Source: a virus. From it: DNA of 28,489 bases. The stretch's first letter is position 1; each line of letters opens with the position of its first letter. The notes under the pieces were generated by a model. The model was not told the origin of the DNA. It saw only the letters and a list, made by a program, of their open reading frames with translations, and searched no databases. Shown here piece after piece: positions 1 through 6,881 of the stretch. The stretch lies in IMG/VR virus record IMGVR_UViG_3300036828_000573, positions 1 through 28,489 of that record; one strand, 5' to 3'. Both the position numbers and the translations under genes were made by a program.

Positions 1-2314
1 GGCCGACCTGCTTTATGGCGCCCCAGATCTGCGACCAGTGCTTAGAGAGCAGGTCCACCGCCAGGGCGATCATGCCGACCGGGCCGAGCAGCGGCAGCAG
101 CCATTTGCCGAACCCGTTCCAGATGAAGTTCCACGCGTCCATTGCCCACTTCTTGATATCACCCCAGATAGTCTGCCAGTGCTCGGCCAGGTAGCCGATC
201 GCGATGCCGATCAGGGCGATGGCTGTGGGGATGGGCGCGATGGCCAGCATGACCAGCGCAAGTATGGGGATCAACAGGTGCGACTCGCTGGCCCAGGTGA
301 TGATGTTGGCGATCAAGTGGGCGAGGATCACGATGATCGGCGTCAGCACGACGGCCAGGGCCGTGATCGCGTCGCCGAGCCCGCGGGCCATCAGCGCAGC
401 CAGCTGGCTGATCACCGGAACCAGCGCGACGACGACCTGGAGCAGCGGGGGCAGCAGCGCCATGACGAGCTTGTCCAGGATCGGCAGCAGCGCCATGATC
501 GCGTCCGTGAAGATCATGATCCCCGCGTTGACCAGGGCACTGAAGATCGCGAGCAGCGGTGGGATGAACGGCGCCAATTCCTTTACCAATAGGTTTATAA
601 AACTGGCCAGAGGTCCGACCACGCCGAGCAGCGCGGAGGCGAGCACCTGGAAGATCCCGGTGTTCTCCAGCGCGTTGAACACGGCGCCGAGCACCTTGCC
701 GAGGATGGCGAAGGACGGAGCCAGGGCGCCGACCAGCTGGACGAGCGGAGCCAGGATGCCGATCAGGTCGGTGAGCACGGCACCCGCCAGCTCGGCGAGG
801 ATCTTGCCGATCGGGATCAACACCGGCTCGAGCTGCTTGAGCAGCCCGGCGAACAGCGCGAACGCGGGAGCCAGGGACGAGGCCATCAGCGCAGCCAGCT
901 GGCCGATCAGCGGCAGGAACCCGAGGATCAGGTCGAGTATCGCCTTGAGCAGCACCGCGGCGGGCTGCATCACCGGGGCGAAGTCGGCGAACAGGGCGCC
1001 GAGCTGCTTGCCCACGGTGCCCAGGATTCCTTCTAAAGTACCTAATATTGGCTGTATTGCTTTAAACGCAGTGATAAGCCCGGGCATCAAGTTCGTGAAC
1101 AGCATGCCGATCGCCATCAGGAACGGCTGCATCAGCGGGGCCACGGCCTGGAACGCCTGGCCGAGGGCGGGTAGCACGGACTTCGCCAGGCCACCGATCC
1201 CGGTCAGCAGCGGCTGGACCAGGGTCATCGCGCTGGTGAAGAAGGCGGTCAGGGTCGGTTGCAGCTGGGTGAACATCGTGCTCACCGTGCTAAGGATCTT
1301 GGCCACCGCAGGCTGGAACGACGCCGTGAGTTGCCCCCAGGTGTCCTTCAGCGAGTTGAGCGACTGGAAGATCGAGAACCCGGAGGCGCCCTGCGCCTGT
1401 GCACCCTGGGTCGCCATCGCCATCTGCTGCTGCGCGGCCTTGGCCTGGGCCGGGGTCTGGGCTGTCTGGAGCGCCGTCTGGGCCTGCTGGTACTGGCTGG
1501 AGAACCCTGAGACGTTGCCGATCGCGCCCTTGATGATCAGACCCGCCGCGCCCGCACCGGCGGCGCCGACGCCGAGCGCGGCCAGCGGCCCGAGCAGCGC
1601 GGGCAGCGCGCCCAGCACGGACCCGCCGACGCCGATCCCGGTGGCCGCCTTCCCGCTCAGCCCGAGGATGCCCGGCAGCGCGGCCGAGGACAGCCTGCCG
1701 ATGGCGCTGGGGCCTCCTGCGCCGGGCGCACCTCCGCCTCCACCGGCGCCGCCTCCGCCGCCGAAGAACTTGCTGAAGATCCTGGTCAGCATGTTGTCGG
1801 TCTGCTGGTTCTGCTGCTGCTGCTGCGACGGGCTGGGCGCGAACTGGCCCGCGGCGTTGCGTGCCTGCCCGGCGTTGCCGCCGCCGCCCGGGACCGCGTC
1901 CTGCGGACCTGCCATGCGCTGCTGCGCAGCTGCCGGGGCCGGTCCGCCGACGCTGCCTCCGCCGCCGCCGGGGGTGCTGAACATCTTGCCGAGCTGGCCC
2001 TGCTGGCCGGACTGCGCGGCCGTAGGAGAGCCCGTCACAGGGTGTGGGGAGAACAGGGCGTTAAGAGAGCCCAGAACGGAGCCCTGCGGGCTGCTGCGCA
2101 GCCGCTGCGCGGCGTCCCGGGACACCTGCTGGTCGAGGTCCGCGAACATCTTGCGGGCCTTGGAGAACGAGGCGGAGTCGAAGACGGCCGCGACATTGAC
2201 CTGATGCTTCTCCGCCTCGAAACGCCGGACGCGGGCCTCGGCCTTGTCCAGGTCCGCGTTGAACTGGTCGAGGCGCACGGTGAGTGACGCTTCGATGCTG
2301 CCCGCGTCGAACAT
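1..2314 (-). CDS. Tape measure protein (3' end beyond the window)
   Basis: Sets tail length and probably helps DNA passage. The frame is open from an ATG (TGATG overlap with the chaperone T stop) to base 1, so at least 771 residues are present and the C-terminus is missing. The N-terminus (MFDAGSIEASLTVRLDQF) is the charged coiled-coil typical of phage tape measures. A Gln-rich stretch, Gly-rich linkers around residues 110-225 and then a long series of hydrophobic helices follow. Near the left edge come spaced Trp-x-x-Ile units (HWQTIWGDIKKW, HWSQIWGAIKQ), typical of tape measure repeats. Position directly after frameshifted chaperones supports the call. Odd points are two AT-rich islands and a repeated helical block. 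A long plus-strand open frame here is a shadow. Confidence 0.93.
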   Translation of the reverse strand, partial: MFDAGSIEASLTVRLDQFNADLDKAEARVRRFEAEKHQVNVAAVFDSASFSKARKMFADLDQQVSRDAAQRLRSSPQGSVLGSLNALFSPHPVTGSPTAAQSGQQGQLGKMFSTPGGGGGSVGGPAPAAAQQRMAGPQDAVPGGGGNAGQARNAAGQFAPSPSQQQQQNQQTDNMLTRIFSKFFGGGGGAGGGGGAPGAGGPSAIGRLSSAALPGILGLSGKAATGIGVGGSVLGALPALLGPLAALGVGAAGAGAAGLIIKGAIGNVSGFSSQYQQAQTALQTAQTPAQAKAAQQQMAMATQGAQAQGASGFSIFQSLNSLKDTWGQLTASFQPAVAKILSTVSTMFTQLQPTLTAFFTSAMTLVQPLLTGIGGLAKSVLPALGQAFQAVAPLMQPFLMAIGMLFTNLMPGLITAFKAIQPILGTLEGILGTVGKQLGALFADFAPVMQPAAVLLKAILDLILGFLPLIGQLAALMASSLAPAFALFAGLLKQLEPVLIPIGKILAELAGAVLTDLIGILAPLVQLVGALAPSFAILGKVLGAVFNALENTGIFQVLASALLGVVGPLASFINLLVKELAPFIPPLLAIFSALVNAGIMIFTDAIMALLPILDKLVMALLPPLLQVVVALVPVISQLAALMARGLGDAITALAVVLTPIIVILAHLIANIITWASESHLLIPILALVMLAIAPIPTAIALIGIAIGYLAEHWQTIWGDIKKWAMDAWNFIWNGFGKWLLPLLGPVGMIALAVDLLSKHWSQIWGAIKQVG
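386..902 (-). repeat. Direct repeat inside the tape measure gene (two 22-bp exact copies)
   Basis: Bases 386-407 and 881-902 are identical and lie 495 bp (165 codons) apart in the same reading frame. Both encode QLAALMA at the same point of a hydrophobic helical block, and the flanking codons are similar but not identical. This looks like an old in-frame duplication within the tape measure gene, which is a known way of changing tail length. Confidence 0.75.
1031..1070 (-). other. AT-rich, rare-codon island in the tape measure gene
   Basis: About one third of these 40 bases are G or C, against roughly two thirds in the flanks. The reading frame stays intact but uses TTT, AAA, ATA and two TTA codons (FKAIQPILGTLEG). 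A second, shorter island at 581-604 encodes FINLLVKE with ATA, CTA and GTA codons. Elsewhere this gene is almost entirely G- or C-ending at third positions. Confidence 0.7.
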
Positions 2315-3038
2315 CAGCCGTTACCACCTCTCCGCTTACGTGCCTCCTCGAGATCGGCGCGCATGGCATTAAGATCCAGCACGTTAGCGCCGATGTCCAC
2401 GCCCTCCCGGATCGCCGGGCCGCTGCCAGCTGGTGCGTCTTCATCCTCGGGAGCGTTGAGGCGGAAGGGGATGTCCTCGTCCTCGTCCAGATACTCCAGG
2501 TACATCCGCTTGTAACCCCAGTGCAGCGCGTCCCATTCGGACGGGCTGATCTGCAGGTACCGGCGTACAGTGCAGAGGATTACCCGGCGGCTGACGAACG
2601 CAGCGGAATCACCGCTGCGGTCCCAGCGCCGGTTCCGGCTTCCGGGGAAACCACCTCCTGCATCACCCAGGCGAAGAACCGCAGCCGGACGCGCAGCGGC
2701 AGCGCGGAGATCTCCTCGGGCGACGGCGTACCCGAGCACAGCTCGGAGTACGCACTGGCCACACCGCTGTAGACGCTGAGGAACTTGTCCGGGTCGTAGC
2801 TGTCGAGCTGGCCGAGGAACGCCGTCGGGTCGGTGAAGTCCTCGACTGCGCCGGAGCCGTCACCGGCCAGTGACTTCGCACTGGTCATCGAGTCGCGCAG
2901 GTGTCCGATGAATGCGGCGATCTTCTCGTCGGTGGGCTCGGGTATCACACCCTTGGCCTTGCGGTGCGGATATCCCTTCACCGTGGTGAAGTCGTAGTCG
3001 AGTGGCTCGACTACGGACCCGGCGTCGAATTTCGGCAT
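2314..3038 (-). CDS. Tail assembly chaperone fusion G-T (by -1 frameshift)
   Basis: The longer of two tail chaperone products, needed to load and fold the tape measure. It shares the start and N-terminal part of the shorter G protein, then reads the -1 frame to a TGA at 2314-2316. The T part (SPSEWDALHWGYKRMYLEYL, then an acidic tail ending RKRRGGNG) has no credible start with a ribosome-binding site of its own, and its frame is open well upstream of the G stop. The best slip site seen is TTTCCCC at 2650-2644. Overlapping open frames of this kind directly before a tape measure are a conserved tailed-phage arrangement. The exact slip point is inferred, so the fusion's junction residue is uncertain. 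Confidence 0.8.
2580..3038 (-). CDS. Tail assembly chaperone G
   Basis: A 152-residue protein that ends at TAA without frameshifting, the short and normally more abundant tail chaperone. ATG start with AGGAG seven bases upstream. The N-terminal part (MPKFDAGSVVEPLDYDF) is beta-like and the rest is mainly helical (RVRLRFFAWVMQEVV), as in other chaperone G proteins. It lies between a beta-rich structural gene and the tape measure gene. The assignment rests on position, size and the overlapping second frame rather than on a diagnostic motif. Confidence 0.82.
   Translation of the reverse strand: MPKFDAGSVVEPLDYDFTTVKGYPHRKAKGVIPEPTDEKIAAFIGHLRDSMTSAKSLAGDGSGAVEDFTDPTAFLGQLDSYDPDKFLSVYSGVASAYSELCSGTPSPEEISALPLRVRLRFFAWVMQEVVSPEAGTGAGTAAVIPLRSSAAG
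2644..2650 (-). promoter_or_regulatory. Candidate -1 programmed frameshift site TTTCCCC
   Basis: On the coding strand the zero frame reads GTT TCC CCG. Slipping one base back gives TTC CCC and continues into the T frame. Ser-tRNA on TCC can re-pair with TTC through a G-U pair. It is the only heptamer close to X-XXY-YYZ form that I found in the overlap of the two frames. No strong downstream pseudoknot was identified by eye. Confidence 0.5.
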
Positions 3039-3047
3039 CTGCAGCTC

Positions 3048-3533
3048 CTACGGCTGGATCGGAATCAGCTGGTACGCCCGGACGGACAGGGTGGTCGTGG
3101 TCGTGAAGTCGACCACCACGGTTCCCTGAGCCGCTGAGGTCAGCGCCGTCGCGTTGATCGCCCCAGCGTACGTCACGTTCGCCGGTGCCTGCTGGTTGAA
3201 GGTGGCAGGTGACCAGGGGCCGAGCCAGCCGGAAGAACTGGCGGCGATCGTGTACTGATAGGCCGTGGCAGGTAGCACCTGGCCGGTGGCGCCGACCAAC
3301 TCGCCGACCAGCACCTGGCACACGCCGCCAGCCGTGGCGCCGCAGACGTAGTAGAGGAGAACCTCACCGTTGTTCGGGATCTCCACCCCGGAGATCGTGC
3401 CCGGCCAGGCTGTGGCGAATGCGGTGCCTCCGGCGCCCACGGCGTCGACACCCGCCGCCGGGGCCACGGGGAAGGCACTGCCTAGGGCCCCGGAGTTGAA
3501 GTTGACTGGTGCGACCAGTACTCGAGCTGCCAT
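3048..3533 (-). CDS. Beta-rich virion protein, probable tail or decoration component
   Basis: 161 residues. ATG follows the tail terminator stop by one base (TGACATG). The sequence is Ala/Gly/Val/Thr-rich with alternating beta-like segments and ends LSVRAYQLIPIQP. It has few charged residues and no signal peptide or enzymatic motif. In many siphophages this slot, between the tail terminator and the chaperones, is filled by the tail tube protein. Here a better tail tube candidate lies at 5628-6236, so this could be a second tail protein or a tail-associated decoration protein. Function is inferred from position only. Confidence 0.6.
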   Translation of the reverse strand: MAARVLVAPVNFNSGALGSAFPVAPAAGVDAVGAGGTAFATAWPGTISGVEIPNNGEVLLYYVCGATAGGVCQVLVGELVGATGQVLPATAYQYTIAASSSGWLGPWSPATFNQQAPANVTYAGAINATALTSAAQGTVVVDFTTTTTLSVRAYQLIPIQP

Positions 3534-3534
3534 G

Positions 3535-3945
3535 TCACACTCCCGCGATCATCACGTAGTTGCAGGTGTACTCGAAGCGGCGGTCTGCCGGGTCGAGGGG
3601 CAGCGGAGCAGGCCGTGACGCCAGCCGATGCACATTCTGAATCTTCACACCGTCCACGACGGTCGGGAACGACGCTTTGAGGATCATCGTATCGAGCAGG
3701 TCGGCGGCGGCCTCGGCCGATAGCGCGTCGTTGGCCGGTCCGCGGACCCGGGCCTGGAAGCTCCAGGCGTCGGTGGCGGGCTCCTCGGTGGTATAGCCCG
3801 GTCCACCTGTCCCGGTGATGTGCACGATCTTGTCCGGCTCTTCTCTGATCTCCGGACCCGGGTACAGGGGGTATCCGGTCTCCTGCGTATCGTCCCATCC
3901 GAGGGACGTGACCCAGTTGATGATCGTCTGTGTCGGCGCGGTCAC
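3535..3945 (-). CDS. Probable tail terminator / minor capsid-like protein
   Basis: 136 residues from a GTG that overlaps the preceding stop as GTGA. The sequence has the alpha/beta pattern of tail terminator and 'minor capsid' (PF12691-like) proteins: an N-terminal helix (TIINWVTSLGW), a conserved-looking PLYPGPEI turn, strands around KIVHITGTG and SFQARVRGP, a long helix, and the C-terminal strand YTCNYVMIAG. Members cap the tail tube and join it to the head. Its place just after two connector-type genes supports this. The family match is from memory of the pattern and has not been searched. Confidence 0.6.
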   Translation of the reverse strand: MTAPTQTIINWVTSLGWDDTQETGYPLYPGPEIREEPDKIVHITGTGGPGYTTEEPATDAWSFQARVRGPANDALSAEAAADLLDTMILKASFPTVVDGVKIQNVHRLASRPAPLPLDPADRRFEYTCNYVMIAGV

Positions 3946-4472
3946 AGTCGGCCCCGCAGCCCGTGCGGCTCGTTCTTGCCGGGGATGCGCATGACCTTGC
4001 CATGGCGCATGAAGTAGACCGTGAGTCCGGCCGCCAGCCGTGCCCGCAGGACGGCCCGACTCTTGGCCCGCAGCTCCTCCTTGGTGAGCCGGTGCACCTT
4101 CGGCGGCCGGTCGAAGACGGGCCTGTCGCCGAGGTGGACCTGCGGATGGCCGGACTTCATCAGGTCGCCCCATTCGCGCGGGGCGCCCAGCTCGACCTCG
4201 TCGGACAGATCCTCGGCCGCCTGGCGCATCGCCGCCTGGCCGCCGTTGCGCAACACGGTGCGCGCGTACGCGGCCAGGTAGTCCGAGTACTTCTCCATCA
4301 AGGGCCGCTCGAGGAACTTCGCCCGTCCTCCGCGCGGGTGATGGAACTCGAGGTGCTCGTGCTGGTAGTGGGCGTAGACCTGGTCGACCACGACGCTGGC
4401 CCGGATCGTGCCTTCCCGGCTGCCGGTCATCTCCCGCAGCTGGTCGAGCCGGTCCCTGAAGTCGCCAGTCAT
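3942..4472 (-). CDS. Head-tail connector / neck protein (gp10-like candidate)
   Basis: 176 residues. ATG overlaps the preceding stop (ATGA). The protein is basic and mostly helical, with an Arg/Lys-rich C-terminal third (KEELRAKSRAVLRARL, then MRHGKVMRIPGKNEPHG). Small basic proteins between a gp36-like adaptor and the tail terminator are commonly HK97 gp10-like neck components, which is the basis of this call. I see no definitive motif. The central segment with MEKYSDYLAAYARTVL is predicted helical. It ends in a GTGA junction with the next gene, implying coupled translation of the neck genes. Confidence 0.5.
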   Translation of the reverse strand: MTGDFRDRLDQLREMTGSREGTIRASVVVDQVYAHYQHEHLEFHHPRGGRAKFLERPLMEKYSDYLAAYARTVLRNGGQAAMRQAAEDLSDEVELGAPREWGDLMKSGHPQVHLGDRPVFDRPPKVHRLTKEELRAKSRAVLRARLAAGLTVYFMRHGKVMRIPGKNEPHGLRGRL

Positions 4473-5014
4473 CCGGACCAGGCGCTCCCCTCGCCGAACT
4501 GCTCGGCCATGTCCGTGTACCCCGGGCGCCACATGTCCGAGGGCACGTCGGCCTCGAGGAACCCGGTCATCGGGTTGTAGACCGTGTTCGAGTCGTCGCC
4601 GTTGAAGACGTTCGGGATGTTGTTGATCACTACCCCGATCTCCTCGCCGGGGCCGCCCGGAGCTCGGATGTCGAGCCGCAGCTTGCCGTCGCGCACCGCG
4701 TTGAGAATCCCCTGCGCGTCGTTGTAGCGCAGCCGGACCGGGTCGTCGGGGGCGATGGCCTTGCTCTTGCGGTACGTGACGGTCGCCCAGAACGCCGCCA
4801 GGTCCAGCGTCAGGTCGTGGAAGATGTCCGGCGGCGTGGCCTGTTGAGAGGAGCCGTCGAAGATGTTCCCGGCGTACACGCTGACCCGGTTGGACGCCGC
4901 CTGCAGCGCGAGGTTGAGCTGGGCGTCCGTCAGCTGGGCCGCGGTGCCGGAACCGGCGTCGGTCCCGTCCATGGTCAGCCGCAGGTCCGCCAGGGTCGCG
5001 TACAGCGTCGTCAT
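4469..5014 (-). CDS. Head-tail connector, DUF1320 / Mu gp36-like
   Basis: 181 residues, ATG in an ATGA overlap with the 57-aa membrane protein gene. The N-terminal half follows the gp36/DUF1320 pattern: an opening MTTLYATLADLR, a helix with LTDAQLNLALQAASNRVSVYAG, then helical DLTLDLAAFWATVTYRKS and RYNDAQGILNAVRDGKL. These small all-helical adaptors bind the portal ring and form the first connector layer. The C-terminal part (about residues 125-181) is an extension rich in Asn, Gly and Asp. Flanking neck and terminator genes agree with the role. Confidence 0.75.
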   Translation of the reverse strand: MTTLYATLADLRLTMDGTDAGSGTAAQLTDAQLNLALQAASNRVSVYAGNIFDGSSQQATPPDIFHDLTLDLAAFWATVTYRKSKAIAPDDPVRLRYNDAQGILNAVRDGKLRLDIRAPGGPGEEIGVVINNIPNVFNGDDSNTVYNPMTGFLEADVPSDMWRPGYTDMAEQFGEGSAWSG

Positions 5015-5184
5015 GACACACCGATGCCAAAGTGGAAGTGCCCGGCGTTGAAGGAGAGGTCGCCGCCGCCGAGCGAGTGGATGATGATCCCCAGAATGAT
5101 CAGAATGAAGATCACGAACAGCACCCAGAGGATCCACCAGACGACGTACGGGACCGTGACGCTTCCCAGCGTGCGCGGCGCCAT
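5011..5184 (-). CDS. 57-aa single-span membrane protein in the neck operon
   Basis: A short gene starting at an ATG within a TGATG junction with the upstream gene and ending in an ATGA junction with the gp36-like connector gene. Both junctions fix its frame. Residues 10-36 form one long hydrophobic stretch (TVPYVVWWILWVLFVIFILI and on through LGIIIHSL), clearly a transmembrane helix. A short basic N-terminus (MAPRTLGS) precedes it and a His/Phe/Gly C-terminus (AGHFHFGIGVS) follows. No family is recognised. It could be a holin-like or membrane-targeting protein, but it is far from the endolysin, so no lysis role is claimed. Confidence 0.8.
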   Translation of the reverse strand: MAPRTLGSVTVPYVVWWILWVLFVIFILIILGIIIHSLGGGDLSFNAGHFHFGIGVS

Positions 5185-5597
5185 CAGTTGCTCACGCCCA
5201 TCGCGAGCCCGGTCGACGAGCCGGTACCCGACCAGCAGCCGGTGCCTCCCGCCAGGGAACGCGAGGTGCTGCCCACCGGCGGCTGCTGAAGGATACTGTT
5301 CGGCGACGCCTGCGCGGTGATCAGGTTCTCGGCCGCGTACACCGACGGGAACTGGTACGGCTCGTACGAGGCCAGCCAGGTCCAGGTGCCGACCACGCTG
5401 TACGTGATCGAGATCGAGTAGCCCGGGGGCAGCAGGTATGTGCCGTTGGTCGTGCCGATCTGGACCTGGTTGCCCGACTGGTCGTAGCTGTAGACGAACG
5501 TCGAGGTGAACCCGGCCAGGGTGACCTGCGCATACTGGCCGGTGTTGTTGGCGACCTTGGTGGTACTGGCCGGTACGGCCGGGCTCGGTATCGACAT
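5184..5597 (-). CDS. Small beta-sandwich virion protein, paralogue of the 7540-6881 protein
   Basis: 137 residues, ATG preceded by AGGGAG at six bases. The N-terminal 80 residues share a clear pattern with the middle of the 219-aa protein at 6881-7540: VPAS near the start, FT-x-TFVY, GTTN, then IS-x-TYSV-x-GTWTW. This is a duplicated all-beta domain. The C-terminal part (residues 85-137) is Ser/Gly/Thr-rich with no recognised motif. It lies between the tail tube gene and the membrane protein gene. A decoration, baseplate-like or tail-tube-associated role is possible, but nothing in the sequence decides. Confidence 0.65.
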   Translation of the reverse strand: MSIPSPAVPASTTKVANNTGQYAQVTLAGFTSTFVYSYDQSGNQVQIGTTNGTYLLPPGYSISITYSVVGTWTWLASYEPYQFPSVYAAENLITAQASPNSILQQPPVGSTSRSLAGGTGCWSGTGSSTGLAMGVSN

Positions 5598-5627
5598 CTC
5601 AGCTCCCTGTTGTCTGGGCGCCGTCGA

Positions 5628-6236
5628 TTACGACGTCGCCACCGCGGTCAGGTCGGTGTACGTGATCTGGTTGAACGGGCAGATCGCCGACAGGGTCAGC
5701 GGGTACAGGCGCTGCTGTGCGGCGCGCCGGTACGCGGTCTGCACCTGGCCAGCCGAGACGACGGTGGGGATGTAGACGACCCGGGCGAAGCCGTAGAGGT
5801 TCTTGCCGACGACCGCCACGGCCACGTTGGCCAGGCTGGTGGACAGCGTGAGCACCGACTTGCCGGGCTGGCCAGCGCCGGGCGCGGTGACCGCGATGGT
5901 GCCCGCGTTGCCGTAGGCCAGGCTGATGTTGGACAGCGTCTCCTCGGACATGGAGGTGGTGATCTCCATCTTGGCCGTGGTGACCGCCACGCCGACCGGC
6001 GTCGGCTGCTCCTCGATCGAGATGTCCTGCGTGGTGGGGTTGAAGGTCACCGTGACACCGGCCTCGGTGGATCCGACATACGCCCAGCCCAGGCCCGTCC
6101 ACGAGGACCCCACGCCCAGGTTCTGGTCGGACGGCACCGCGGTGCCTGTCGCCGCGGTGAACAGGATGCCGGTGCCGTACACGACGTTGGTCGTGGTGTA
6201 GTTCGGCGGCGCATAAGTGAGCGGTGGTCCGGACAT
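5628..6236 (-). CDS. Tail tube (major tail) protein
   Basis: 202 residues, ATG with AGGAGG about six bases upstream. The pattern is that of the actinophage major tail protein. An N-terminal strand region (GWAYVGSTEAGVTVTFN) leads into FNPTTQDISIEEQPTPVG, close to the 'FNP-x-x-QDI-x-x-EE-x-x-x-PV' signature of tail tube proteins. A helical segment (MSEETLSNISLAYG) and C-terminal strands follow. It should polymerise around the tape measure to form the tail tube. It lies upstream of the connector genes rather than just before the chaperones, which is not the usual order. Confidence 0.75.
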   Translation of the reverse strand: MSGPPLTYAPPNYTTTNVVYGTGILFTAATGTAVPSDQNLGVGSSWTGLGWAYVGSTEAGVTVTFNPTTQDISIEEQPTPVGVAVTTAKMEITTSMSEETLSNISLAYGNAGTIAVTAPGAGQPGKSVLTLSTSLANVAVAVVGKNLYGFARVVYIPTVVSAGQVQTAYRRAAQQRLYPLTLSAICPFNQITYTDLTAVATS

Positions 6237-6237
6237 G

Positions 6238-6552
6238 TCAGCCCTCCTGGTCCTGAGTGAGGGTTACGCCTGCGTCGGCCGCACCCGCCATGAGTGCGGC
6301 GGCGATGCTCGCGGGCACCTCGGTGAACTCGGTCCCGATGACGTGACCGGCGTAGTGCATCGCCGCGTGCGGCGGTTCGACCTTCAGACGCACCGAGGCC
6401 TGCCCGGCGGCCGGGACAAATCCCGCAGGACGACGGGCCTCAGCCAGCTGCTTCTCCAGCTCGGCGATCTTCTCGTCGCGGGGGTCCGGGACCGCCGCCT
6501 TCTGTCCGGATCCGTCGTCGTCCGGCTGCTGGGCCTTCGTTGCTGCTGGCAT
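6238..6552 (-). CDS. Hypothetical protein with a short coiled coil
   Basis: 104 residues, ATG with AGGGGAG upstream, ending two bases before the tail tube gene. The first 25 residues are polar and Pro/Asp-rich, followed by a short heptad-like helix (DEKIAELEKQLAEARR). A compact region (ASVRLKVEPPHAAMHYAGHVIGTEFTEVPASIAAALMAGAADAG) follows, resembling the small beta-plus-helix domain found in head and tail accessory proteins. I do not recognise a family. Context between capsid and tail tube genes suggests a small structural or neck component. Confidence 0.65.
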   Translation of the reverse strand: MPAATKAQQPDDDGSGQKAAVPDPRDEKIAELEKQLAEARRPAGFVPAAGQASVRLKVEPPHAAMHYAGHVIGTEFTEVPASIAAALMAGAADAGVTLTQDQEG

Positions 6553-6563
6553 GTCCGCTCCCC

Positions 6564-6881
6564 TCAGTTGCTCAGGCCGGAGTGGCCGACGTCGTCGACC
6601 GCGGTGATCTGCACGAGGTTGCCCGCGCCGATCGCTGTGTAGAGCGTGCCGGTCGGGTCGAGCAGCAGCTCCATACCGGCCAGCCAGGTGGTCGATCCGG
6701 CGACCGTGCCCGCGCCGCTTCCGTACACCCCCACGCCCTGGGCGTAGCTCCCGGTGCCGAAGTTGGCAGGGGCGCCCACGCCGGGCGTGACGGACGGCGT
6801 GCCGGAGCTGATGTCGTCATGGGAGAACGTGCCGGACGGCAGCGTCACCTTCGACGTCAGTCGGTATCGGTTGATCGCCAT
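6564..6881 (-). CDS. Small structural protein with an AIGAGNL motif
   Basis: 105 residues. ATG overlaps the upstream stop as TGATG. Gly/Ser/Thr-rich and beta-like in the middle, ending with ELLLDPTGTLYTAIGAGNL and a short polar tail. The TAIGAGNL motif recurs in the 67-aa protein at 9758-9961, so the two probably share a strand-loop-strand unit and a related role. No enzymatic motif or membrane segment. Probably a capsid or tail accessory protein, on position only. Confidence 0.6.
   Translation of the reverse strand: MAINRYRLTSKVTLPSGTFSHDDISSGTPSVTPGVGAPANFGTGSYAQGVGVYGSGAGTVAGSTTWLAGMELLLDPTGTLYTAIGAGNLVQITAVDDVGHSGLSN

Noticed and set aside
204-2204. Long plus-strand open frame opposite the tape measure gene
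   Set aside because: Its sequence is low-complexity Ala/Pro/Ser/Ile without a ribosome-binding site or family pattern, while the minus frame gives a textbook tape measure. A GC-rich coding strand often leaves the opposite strand open.
3942-5030. Long single protein in place of connector genes on the minus strand
   Set aside because: The 362-aa frame includes a shadow of the gp36-like gene. The ATGA junction at 4469-4472 defines the real start of the neck gene.
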